Of a stretch of 64,000 bases of DNA, positions 46,883 to 56,185 are shown in pieces. The DNA is from Salvia splendens. Its lineage: Eukaryota > Streptophyta > Magnoliopsida > Lamiales > Lamiaceae. The notes beneath the pieces are model-generated. The model saw only the letters and a list, made by a program, of their open reading frames with translations. It had not been told where the DNA came from and did not search any database. Position 1 is the first letter of the stretch. Each line of letters starts with the position of its first letter. The DNA lies in contig NC_056051.1 in NCBI RefSeq assembly GCF_004379255.2, forward strand, positions 3,250,062 through 3,314,061. Reading direction: 5' to 3'. Made by a program: the position numbers and the translations under genes.

Positions 46883-49067
46883 GAGTGAACTGCACCAAAT
46901 GACCCTAACTTTTCGCTGTGTAACGGCAGAGGCCCCTAACTTTTAAAAATCCCACCAGAGAGATCTAACAAAATATGTAATCACAAAACGTGTATATTTT
47001 ATCATTTTTCGGACGAAAATGCCCAAATGGGCTGAAGGGCAGTTTAGACCTTTTACGTACTACACCTGCTCCCTATGCCTGCACATAGTCTGCATGTGCA
47101 GGGGCTGTCTTGTCAAACAGTATAGTCGTCATAATTACATTCTCCTATTTTCTTTCTCCTTTCCCTCCTTATCCGTTTCATTTTCGTCTTAAATATTTCC
47201 CTCTCTAACATAATAGGCGATTATATTTTGTTCGGCATCTGGTTCGGCATCTGTTCGGCATCTGGAAATTACGGGTTTTCATCTGGATTTCGCTGAATTT
47301 AAGGTATCCACAAGGGTTTAAGTGATTTCAGCTGGAATTTTATTTTGCAATTGGTGGTTGATTTTTTTTTTTGTAGGGTTAGCATCTGAAAAACTAATTT
47401 GCAATTCTTGGTCGAATTTAATGGTTGTAGGGTTACAGTCGGGGCATGTGGAAAATTTTGCTGTTCTTGGTTGAAGTTTACAGTTGGGCGGAAATTTTAG
47501 TTTTTGTGCTATGTGTTATGTGTTATCTTTTCGACGAAATTGAATTCAGGCCGTGTTGAATTCTTGCATTGCTGATTTGAATTTTATATTGTCAAATTGA
47601 ATTCAGGTCGTGTTGCAATGTCTTCCATTCGCGACGTTTGTCTTCTAAGCTTTTGGTCAAATACTCTTCAAACTCGATATCCCTGGGGTACCACTCAAGC
47701 ATCAATAATGGTGCCGATGGTTTCCTCTGCTCCTCGTGCTGATGTTTCTTCCTTTTCGGTTTACTCTTACTCTTCGGCACAATTGGGTCCGGTTCGTTAA
47801 GCTCTTCAATGACCACAGTGGTTTTTTTACAAGCGTTCACAAATTTTAGAAGCTCCTCCGCTTCTTCCCTTCGCTTCTTGAGCAAGGCGGCCGCCTCTGT
47901 CAGCTCCACGAGATAAATGTGAACAAGCTTTGTGCTAGTAGCCGCGACTTTGAGAAAATGGGCCAGGTGTGGATCGTCCGTAATGGGCAGCAAAGGACCT
48001 CCTATGTCTACGCCCATACAACCATAACTGTACATTGGATTAACGTAATAGAACTCACAGATGGTTTTCCTATTGTACCCCAACTGCAACACCATTGAGG
48101 AAAGATCTAAGAGCTCGAATTGGCGAATCCAGTAATAGTCGAAGAATGTCAATTGCCCCCCAACATACTTCTTCTGTCCATTGATTTCGAAGATTGACCC
48201 TCCGTGATGAAAAGCGACGAAAAACATCCCGACATGGTCCGCTGTTAGGGGGTTTGTATAGAATTAGAAAACTTCTAAATTTAAACCAAACAATTTCACA
48301 TATAAAGTCCTAATTTCCCAAACGCGACGACATCAAAATAATTTCACAAAACAACCAATTTTCGGAGCCCTAAATCACAGTCAAAATCGCTTGCTTGGAA
48401 TTTTAAATTTGAACTTACTATATTCGTCTTCCGGAACAAAGAAATCTAGCCGAGGATCGCGAATGCTCCACGTTTCTGGGTCTACGTCGATTATCTCCGG
48501 TCGACCCCTTCTACCGTATCCAGGTGATGCGGGAGGTGATGGTGACGCAGAAGATGGCGTTGGCGGCTTCTTTTTGCCCCTTGAAGAACTACGGCCGGAA
48601 CTTCATCTCCGTTTTGGAGGCATTGATGAAAATGGCGTGAAAGGCAGCGGCGTTTTCCGAGAATTAGTAGATAATTGTGGTGAGATACGGTTATGCAGAC
48701 GAAAATGATGCAGTTAAAGTGGATTGGAGGGAAAAATGAAAGAGAAACTACCGCCTAATTGTTTTGGCGAAATGGCTACAAAATTAGAAATTACAATGCA
48801 GGTCCGAGGGTTTGAAAATAATAGGGGACAAGAACCATGCTTTGCAGTCACATCAAATCTTTTCGCAGGTCCCATCAACAGTCCATGCAGCAGTGGCGGT
48901 CATACAAAAGGCCGGTTTTGCCCTTCCAAGCCCTGAGGGTATTATGGTCCGAAAATACACGATTTGTGATTACATATTTTGTTAGATCCCTCTGGTGGGA
49001 TTTTTAAAAGTTAGGGGCCTCTGCCGTTACACAGCGAAAAGTTAGGGCCATTTGGTACAGTTTACTC
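46883..49067 (-). mobile_element. Mutator-like element (MULE) with long TIRs and 9-bp TSD (2185 bp)
   Basis: The terminal inverted repeats are about 130 bp and highly similar. The left starts GAGTGAACTGCACCAAATGA; the right, inverted, starts GAGTAAACTGTACCAAATGG. Both contain CTTTTCGCTGTGTAACGGC. The flanks carry identical 9-bp duplications TATATTTTA (46874-46882, 49068-49076). No MULE transposase core is present. The single recognisable gene is a PB1-like fragment on the minus strand, so the element is nonautonomous. Confidence 0.88.
47592..48655 (-). pseudogene. PB1-like domain protein carried by the MULE (two exons, one stop)
   Basis: Exon 2 (48241-47592) is open and contains FFVAFHHGGSIFEINGQKKY, VGGQLTFFDYYWI and PITDDPHLAHFLKVA. 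These resemble the PB1-like module found at the N-terminus of many plant MULE transposases and related proteins. A Lys-rich tail follows and it stops at LNSI. Exon 1 (about 48655-48419) reads SGRSSSRGKKKPPTPSSA then RPEIIDVDPETWSIRDPRLD. It splices with GT-AG ends in phase to give EDEYTDHVGMFF. An in-frame TGA in exon 1, just after MPPKRR, blocks translation from the apparent start. Function is unknown. It could be a truncated MULE product or a captured host sequence. Confidence 0.5.
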
Positions 49068-49076
49068 TATATTTTA

Positions 49077-49785
49077 AGAAGAATGGTAAATGTTACTGTA
49101 CTATTTTGTTCTATACATAGATTGTGAACAATGGAATATCGATTATTTGCGTGATCGTGATATACTTGCTGCCACTTTAGAGGTGGTTGACGAGGTTAAT
49201 CTATTTATGATTTCTTTTCATCAATCATAGTCGAGATTTGTTTGAGCTCTGATAGCATTTCAAATTCTGATTCACCGTCAAATGAGTTTTGCTAAGGTAA
49301 ATTTAGTTGAATTTTTGAATGATTTAAAGTGTTCAGACCCTAATCATCAATTGTTGTTGAAAGTTGATACCCGTCCACCCAACTCACAAAATAAAAATAT
49401 ATAAAATCCTGTGTTGAATAGGAAATGTTCTACTTAGAGTAGGATGAGAGAAATATATTTTTTTTGAAGTGTACATATAATTATAGTTTCTTATTTATGT
49501 TTAATTATTTCGAATTTGTATTCAATAAGTAAAAATTATATGACCCATGCTATTTTTTAATAAAAATGAAATAATCCAACCATAAATGAAATAATCCAAC
49601 TATGATGGAACGACTCAAATTAAAATATGATCCAACACTAATGTAACGATCCCACACAATGAATAAACGCTTCATAATAGTGCTCTTAATTCTTAACGAT
49701 CCCACACAATGAATAAACGCTTCATAATAGTGTTCTTAATTCTGAACACGTGGGATGGTTTGGTGATGCCGCCGACCAGAAATAC
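49077..49785. other. Intergenic spacer with a 51-bp duplication
   Basis: AT-rich. The word AACGATCCCACACAATGAAT starts at 49644 and again at 49695, a near-perfect 51-bp tandem duplication. No gene. Confidence 0.55.
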
Positions 49786-50100
49786 TAAGACCATCCACTA
49801 CGCTGTCTCTATACCGTCCCTTAACTATTTGACCACTATTTGAGGGCCCCACTGTCCTTTTTTCCTCCATCCCTTAACTAAGGGACGGAACCTGCAACGC
49901 TCCGTCCCTTAACCGTCCCTTAATTACTATTCATTCAATTTCATTTTTTATTTTTTTTTCCAACCCAATTCAATTTAAACAAACACAATTCATTAAAATT
50001 AAAACGACATTACAGCATAAAATAAAAATACAACTTAAAATTTTAAAAAAAACATAATTAAAATCTTAAAAAAATAAAAATGACATAATTTAAAATACAA

Positions 50101-50150
50101 TTTTATATGGACATCCTTAAATATTTTGTGTTTCACTTTCGATGTGGGAC
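50101..50150 (-). promoter_or_regulatory. Inverted snRNA-type promoter unit (USE + TATA, minus strand)
   Basis: Reading the minus strand, GTCCCACATCG (50150-50140) is followed after exactly 32 nt by TATAAAA (from 50107). Sequence between them has diverged from the direct units, but the spacing is unchanged. The surrounding bases are an inverted copy of the array unit. Confidence 0.6.
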
Positions 50151-50165
50151 AAAATCATTCTTGGA

Positions 50166-50785
50166 TGTCTCTATAAAAGAGAAACAACCAATAATGATTT
50201 TGTCCCACATCGAAAGTGAAACATAAAACATTCAAGGTTGTTTCTATAAAAGAGAAGCAACCAAGAATGACTTTGTCCCACATCGAAAGTGAAACATAAA
50301 ACATTCAAGGTTGTCTCTATAAAAGAGAAGCAACCAAGAATGACTTTGTCCCACATCGAAAGTGGAACATAAAACATTCAAGGTTGTCTCTATAAAAGAG
50401 AAGCAACCAAGAATGACTTTGTCCCACATCGAAAGTGAAACATAAAACATTCAAGGATGTCTCTATAAAAGAAGAACAACCAAGAATGATTTTATCCCAC
50501 ATCAAAAGTGAAACATAAAATATTCAAGGTTGTCTCTATAAAAGAGAAGCAACCAAGAATGACTTTGTCCCACATCGAAAGTAAAACATAAAACATTCAA
50601 GGTTGTCTCTATAAAAGAGAAGCAACCAAGAATGACTTTGTCCCACATCGAAAGTGGAACATAAAACATTCAAAGTTGTCTCTATAAAAGAGAAGCAACC
50701 AAGAATGACTTTGTCCCACATCGAAAGTGGAACATAAAACATTCAAGGTTGTCTCTATAAAAGAGAAGCAACCAAGAATGACTTT
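50166..50785 (+). repeat. 73-bp tandem array of USE + TATA promoter-like units (8 direct USE copies)
   Basis: The plant snRNA upstream sequence element RTCCCACATCG starts at 50202, 50275, 50348, 50421, 50494, 50567, 50640 and 50713, an exact 73-bp period. After 32 nt each full unit has CTCTATAAAAGAGAAGCAAC (variants TTCTATAAAA, CTCTATAAAAGAAG). The copy at 50494 is ATCCCACATCA, with the last base changed. The last unit is cut off at GAATGACTTT (50785). The overlapping ~68-aa frames on the minus strand are repeat shadows. Confidence 0.9.
50713..50762 (+). promoter_or_regulatory. Last USE + TATA unit of the array
   Basis: GTCCCACATCG (50713-50723), 32 nt, then TATAAAA (from 50756). In plant Pol II snRNA genes USE and TATA are spaced about 33-34 bp; Pol III types are about one helical turn closer. 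This spacing is Pol II-like. Predicted start is near 50786. Confidence 0.55.
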
Positions 50786-50788
50786 CAT

Positions 50789-50831
50789 AAATTCGCAAGC
50801 CCATCAAATATATGTGGGCTATTACGAATTT
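50789..50831 (+). other. Hairpin just downstream of the last promoter unit
   Basis: AAATTCG (50789-50795) pairs with CGAATTT (50825-50831), and AGCCCA (50798-50803) pairs with TGGGCT (50815-50820). The loop is 11 nt with a small internal loop. It begins about 33 nt after the TATA box, where a transcript would start. Confidence 0.55.
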
Positions 50832-50954
50832 CTTGTATTTAATTATTTGTAAGAATTGTTTTTAAATATAAAAACAATTTTTATAAATAAAAAGTATTTT
50901 TTTTTTTAAATTCGATTTAAAAAAAATTGATTTATTGCGTCATCCGTGACGACG

Positions 50955-50978
50955 CCCACTCGCGGGCTAGCGAGTGGG
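50955..50978. repeat. Subterminal hairpin of the 49.8-kb element
   Basis: CCCACTCGC and its inverse, 6-nt GGGCTA loop. Confidence 0.85.
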
Positions 50979-51412
50979 AGTCACGCATGCATCGGGGGCG
51001 CGCCACGTCGCCCGGGCGCGTGACGGGCCGGCGCCTCCCTTGTCTCGCGGATACGGGCTACGGGACGGGCTACGGGACGGGACGAACGTTGCAACGCGTC
51101 CCGCGGCAGAACCGTCCCTCCGGGATGGAACGCGAGCAGCGCGGGACGCGTAGTGGATGCTCTAACAAACTGCGACACATTTAAACTTTGGAATATTAAA
51201 GAACTTATGACTCAACAAAATATTCACCAGACAAACAAGGAAAACTAACTCTAAACTTTGTCTATTGATTTTTGCGGGCCCACTTGAATCTACGAATATG
51301 AGCCACGTGGACTTCATTGAATATTCCAATCCAACAAGCACCCTACCACGTGATCCGCCCAATAAATGTCATTGTAATCTCAAATTTCCCCCCTAACTTT
51401 ACATATATATTA

Positions 51413-51646
51413 CTTCCTTCGGTCTAACTAAATTGAGTCGTATTTCTTGTCATAATTAAGTTGAGTTATTTTCTTTTTTAATAGAAAAATAAAATATTTA
51501 ATTACTCTTACCTTATTCCTCCACCTACTTTACTCTTTTTATTTCTCCTACTTTATTTCTCTCTTATTTTTCAACACAATTTTTTAATCTTCGTGGCCAA
51601 AAATTTTGTCTCAACTTAGTTGGACTATAGTTGGGACGGAGGGAGT
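51413..51646. mobile_element. Stowaway-like MITE
   Basis: CTTCCTTCGGTCTAACTAAA at the left pairs imperfectly with TTGGGACGGAGGGAG at the right, flanked by TA. Confidence 0.68.
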
Positions 51647-51652
51647 ATTTAA

Positions 51653-52200
51653 TTTTTTCGTTTTAGTAAGTCTTTGTACTTTTATATTCGATGTATTTCA
51701 ATCCTTATTTGATGAAACCGTTAACTTTTTCATTATAAAATAACACATCATATATTAATTATTTGAATATATTCCACCTAATATCCTAGTTAGAAAATAT
51801 GGACATAACATAAATAAATAAAAACAAGATAAAAACAAAAACAAAAAAAACTAAAGAATTTCAAATTGTTAAAAGAAATTTGTTATTTGATTATTTGGAG
51901 TTTAAATATTAATTTATTGTATTTGGTTCCAAATAAATTAATATCCAAACTTCAAATAATCTAACAACAAATTTCTTTTAACGATTTGGAATTCTTTAAT
52001 TTTTTTATTTTTGTTTTATCTTTTTTTTATATTTATGTTATGTTCATATTTTCCAACTAGGATATTAGGTGGAATATATTTAAATAATTAACATATGATA
52101 TATTATTTTATAACGAAAAAGTTAACGGTTCCGTCAAATAAAGATTGGAATATATCAAATATAAAAGTATAAGGACTTACTAAAATGAAAAAAATTGTAT
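51653..52200. repeat. Large foldback (inverted repeat), about 270-nt arms
   Basis: The left arm starts AATTTTTTCGTTTTAGTAAG and the right arm ends CTTACTAAAATGAAAAAAAT. The arms remain complementary through the centre near 51928 (CAAATAAATTAATATCC versus its inverse). Matched internal words include GTTAAAAGAAATTTGTTATT / AACAAATTTCTTTTAAC and CCTAATATCCTAGTT / AACTAGGATATTAGG. There is no coding frame. It is probably a foldback-type MITE. Confidence 0.8.
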
Positions 52201-52218
52201 AAGAACCTATTGAAATAA

Positions 52219-52330
52219 GGCCATTAGCAATGAGACGCCCTAAGGCGCGCCACGTCATCATTTTTATCCTCCTACCCCACCTGCAATGTGGAGCCCTAAG
52301 ACGCGCCCTATGCATTTTTATTTATTTGAA
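52219..52330. mobile_element. Truncated end of a PIF/Harbinger element (18.1-kb family)
   Basis: After TAA (52216-52218) comes GGCCATTAGCAATGAGACGC, then CCACGTCATCATTTTTATC, CCCCACCTGCAATGTGG and GACGCGCCCTATG. These match, inverted, the right end of the 18108-19680 element in order and spacing. I find no partner end downstream. Confidence 0.55.
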
Positions 52331-53025
52331 TATTTAACTAAGTACAAAAATTAGAAAAAAACTTCATTTCATTTATAAAAATTAATACATTACTATACGA
52401 ATTAAAAATTAATACATTTATAAAAATTAATACATTTGTTCAACGTATAAGGATGTGTTTTGCCAACGTAAATTGATTCAAATGGCCCCACCACATTATA
52501 CGGATGCGTCCATGACTATCACGTGCGCATTTTAATTAATGTAATTGGTTCAATAATTATAAAACTAATCATCAATTTTAAGGTAATAATGAATTTGCAT
52601 TAATTATTTATAAATTCAACTTTTCACCAAATTAAATGTGAACTAATTCATCTTGCCTAGTTTGCTAGCTAGTGTTATCCCTTCCCAACACGAATCTACG
52701 TCGAAAGAGAAAATCCATTTGGTTTAGCTTTCCAAACCAAAAGTGTTCTTGTTAGTCGAACCTAATAATACGACGTCGTTCAGAGTGTTGTAGCTATCTC
52801 ATAATCTGTATATATACTCCCTATTTTAAGAGTAAGCATCTGCGTACTTGCTCTTCTTCATCTCTCCTCTTTTGCCCGCGTTTCGCGTTCCTCCAAATAT
52901 TTGCTCGCGTTTTTTGGTATTCAATTGATACCGCATTTTCTCTAATTTCTGCTCCATATTTTCTCCATACAAACACGAGCATTTGTTTATTTTTACTATT
53001 TTTTCGGAGCATTTTACTAAACCAG
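52331..53025. other. Upstream region of serine decarboxylase
   Basis: Holds the likely promoter and 5' UTR of the downstream gene. A TATATATA box lies near 52807-52815, about 215 bp before the ATG, with a CT-rich leader following. No other gene. Confidence 0.5.
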
Positions 53026-55704
53026 GTGATGGTAGGGAGCAGCGTTGGATTTGAATTTGATACGACGACGTCGTTCAACGGAAACAGAAAGGATTTGGAT
53101 CGGACGATGGCGGCGGGAGCGCTAGCCTTTGATCCGACTGCGGTGGTAGCGGAGGCGGTGCCGAACGGAGCAGATGTAGAGATCATCACAGAGATCGTTT
53201 TGGGGAGGAACGTGCGCACCACGTGCTTCGAGGTCACGGAGCCTGACCCCGACGACGAGGCTACCGGAGATAAGGATGCGTCCATGGCCAGTGTGTTGGC
53301 GAGGTATCGGAAAACTCTCGTGGAAAGGACCAAGCACCATTTAGGTATGATTGTTCGGTTTAAAAGGAGTATGATGCGATGTTTTTTTTGTCAATTCAGT
53401 ATTTAATTGAATGGAGACGCATTGGAATTTGGAATCAATCTTTCCGCTGTGGTCTAATCTGTATGATGTTTCTCTTGAATTTTTTGAAATGGACGTTTCA
53501 CCTTCATCGGTTTACTGTATATTCACTTTTGCTAGAAAATGTCGATAGTTTCTGATTCTGAGTTGATATGCTTTTGGTAACCTATTATGTTTCTGTATTT
53601 GTAAACTCAGTTTTATGTTCATTTGAACTTTCTGAGGAAGTTCAATGGAACAGGGGCAGTGAATTGGCAAATTGTCAATTCCATAATGTATTAGAGTTTT
53701 GTTAAGTGACTTGTTGAAATGCAGATTTTGGGCAAATCTCATAATTCCACTGTTCTGATTGCTTCCCCAATTTGTCTCGTTTTTTTACACAGGTTATCCA
53801 TATAATCTGGACTTTGATTATGGTGCTCTTGGTCAGTTGCAGCATTTCTCTATTAACAATCTCGGAGATCCATTTATCGAGAGCAACTACGGTGTGCACT
53901 CTAGACAGTTTGAAGTGGGTGTTTTGGACTGGTTTGCCCGCCTATGGGAAATTGAGAAGGATGACTACTGGGGATACATCACAAACTGTGGCACTGAGGG
54001 TAATCTTCATGGGATCCTTGTTGGGTAAGTACTTCGCTTTTCTCTTTGAGTCTGTCATTTTATTCATAGTGGTTTTTTTTGTAGGTAGGATCGTATTGTG
54101 ATATAAGTTGATTGATACATTATACAGAAGAGAAGTTTTTCCTGATGGAATTTTATATGGATCAAAGGAGTCCCACTATTCTGTGTTCAAAGCAGCAAGA
54201 ATGTACAGAATGGAGTGTGTAAAAGTTGGGACTCTGATCACCGGAGAGATTGACTGCGTAGATTTTAAAGCAAAGCTGCTTCAGAACAAGAATAAACCAG
54301 CGGTCATTAATGTGAATATAGGTAAATCTTTCTTCGAAATTCTTCAAACTGGAAGAGTGCAATAGAAATGGAAGTTCACACGTGCTTATGTACTGTATGC
54401 TATTGACAATTGACATACTCAGCAGCATATCCTGATATTTTCCGATTTATAATCTAAATTGCAGGAACCACTGTAAAAGGGGCTGTTGATGACCTTGATC
54501 TTGTTATACAGACCCTTGAAGAATGTGGATTTTCACATGATAGATTCTATATCCATTGTGATGGCGCTTTGTTTGGTCTTATGATGCCATTTGTTAAAAA
54601 GGTTTGCAAACTCTGTTGTTTCATTCATTCTGTATATTTTTCCTACCTGTAACCTTCTTTGACTATAATAAACATTACTGATGGTCTCCTCATAATTAGC
54701 ATAGAATATGTGGAAAATAAATAATTGTGATGAGCATAAAAGATAGGAAGCCCTAACTTAACCCAAAACCATGGTCAAAGGTAAAGGGTTGACTCCCTAT
54801 TATATGCTATTCCACACTTTCGTGTGAAACCGATGTGGGATCGTATCAAATTGTGAGAATAATGATACAGCCAAAATATGAGTGGTGAGTGTAATTTTAC
54901 TTGTATGGGTAGCATTACTTAATGTTTGTGGATAAACAAATCATCAAACTAAATGGAAAGATTCAAAAGAAGGGAAATATTGAATCCAATCAATTTCAAG
55001 TATGACTCTAGTTCCTTGCTTCTATTTTTTTTCTGCTGAATCTTTTATCTCATGCTATAGTTTTGTAACTAGGCTGATATCAAATCCAGGCATTTTCTCT
55101 AAAATGCTCTTGCTAAGTAATCTGTGCTCTTGTTCAGGCACCAAAAGTTTCTTTCAAGAAGCCTATTGGAAGTGTTAGCGTTTCAGGCCACAAGTTTGTG
55201 GGATGCCCAATGCCTTGTGGAGTGCAAATAACGAGGCTAAAAGACATAAATGCTCTTTCAAGTAATGTAGAGTATCTTGCCTCAAGAGATGCAACAATCA
55301 TGGGAAGCCGGAATGGTCATGCTCCAATCTTCTTGTGGTACACGCTAAACAGAAAAGGGTACAAAGGATTCCAAAAAGAAGTCCAAAAGTGCGTCAGAAA
55401 TGCTCGCTATTTGAAAGACCGACTCAGGGATGCAGGGATTAGTGTGATGCTCAATGAGTTGAGCAGTACAGTAGTGTTTGAGCGGCCTCGAGATGAAGAA
55501 TTTGTTCGCCATTGGCAACTTGCCTGTGAGAGGAACATGGCACATATTGTTGTTATGCCCAATGTGACCATTGAGAAGCTGGATTGCTTCTTGAATGAAT
55601 TAATTCAAGGGCGATCAATTTGGTATAAAGATGAAAAAGTTCACCCCCCTTGTCTATCAACGGATATTGGGACCCACAATTGTTCTTGTGCTCTTCACAA
55701 GTGA
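53026..55704 (+). CDS. SDC: L-serine decarboxylase (PLP-dependent group II decarboxylase), 5 exons, 482 aa
   Basis: Converts L-serine to ethanolamine, feeding phosphatidylethanolamine, phosphatidylcholine and choline synthesis. Exons: 53026-53344, 53793-54024, 54128-54321, 54465-54601, 55138-55704. All are GT-AG and phases close to 1449 nt without a stop; 482 aa is the length I recall for the Arabidopsis enzyme (At1g43710). The variable N-terminus ([10 protein letters not shown]) leads into [20 protein letters not shown] and the near-invariant [37 protein letters not shown] binds cofactor. YIHCDGA holds the pyridine-N Asp (about 281), and [11 protein letters not shown] holds the PLP lysine (about 313). 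The C-terminus ends NCSCALHK. Older databases label such proteins histidine decarboxylase-like; plant members use serine. Intron 4 contains an antisense USE/TATA-like pair. Confidence 0.96.
54799..54841 (-). promoter_or_regulatory. Antisense USE/TATA-like pair in serine decarboxylase intron 4
   Basis: On the minus strand ATCCCACATCG (54841-54831) matches the snRNA USE consensus and is followed after 26 nt by TATAAT (from 54804). A small hairpin (CACACGAAAGTGTG) lies between them. The spacing is shorter than in the 50-kb array. No snRNA-like sequence follows. Confidence 0.4.
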
Positions 55705-56185
55705 TGTATTGTGACTTGAGAGGATATTTAGTTGACTTCTGTGTTGAAACTCTTCTCTTTAGAAATATATCCCACTGATGTCTGTAATAAAATTGAGGAA
55801 GATTGTGTTTTTGGCAGAAGTATTTGACGTGGTTGTTGTAGAATTATTATTGTATGGCAGTCGTGATACATACTGTTTTACCTTGAAAGTGTACGAAAAT
55901 ATCGTTGCAGGCTAGTGTTGCTTAAAGCATAAGTAAGCAGCAGAATGTTATTGAGAACAGTTTCCCCATAATAGGCTTAATTATCAGATGAACCCCTTGT
56001 CTAAATCTGCTTCATAATAATGCTCTAATATTCTGAAAGTTGAACAATGTATTTAGTTTCCATGAAGTTTCCTGAGCAATCTTGCATGCTTTAGACTTCC
56101 AACCATGCCTAACTAAATCAAGTAGCAGCAGATTACAATTGACTTTTATTGATGGAAACTGAGCCGTAGCATGTTGTTGTCTTGT
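55705..56185. other. Convergent 3' UTR spacer
   Basis: 481 bp separate the stop codons of two convergent genes (serine decarboxylase and the P450). AATAAAA occurs at 55786 on the plus strand. No other gene. Confidence 0.6.

Larger units (their letters stand above)
49789..51162. mobile_element. PIF/Harbinger derivative containing a 73-bp promoter-like tandem array (1374 bp, TSD TAA)
   Basis: The TIRs share CATCCACTACGC and are flanked by TAA (49786-49788, 51163-51165). The left (49789-50100) and right (50830-51162) segments, including the GC hairpin at 50955-50978, match the ends of the other local Harbinger elements. No transposase or ORF1 remains. The interior is occupied by the 50101-50785 array. 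Confidence 0.85.

Noticed and set aside
50171..50742. Overlapping 62-68 aa minus-strand frames with repeated VGQSHSWLLLFYR
   Set aside because: They come from the 73-bp repeat. Their start and stop recur mechanically with each unit, and no family resembles them.
50166..50785. CRISPR-like array
   Set aside because: The repeats are contiguous 73-bp units with no unique spacers, and the genome is eukaryotic.
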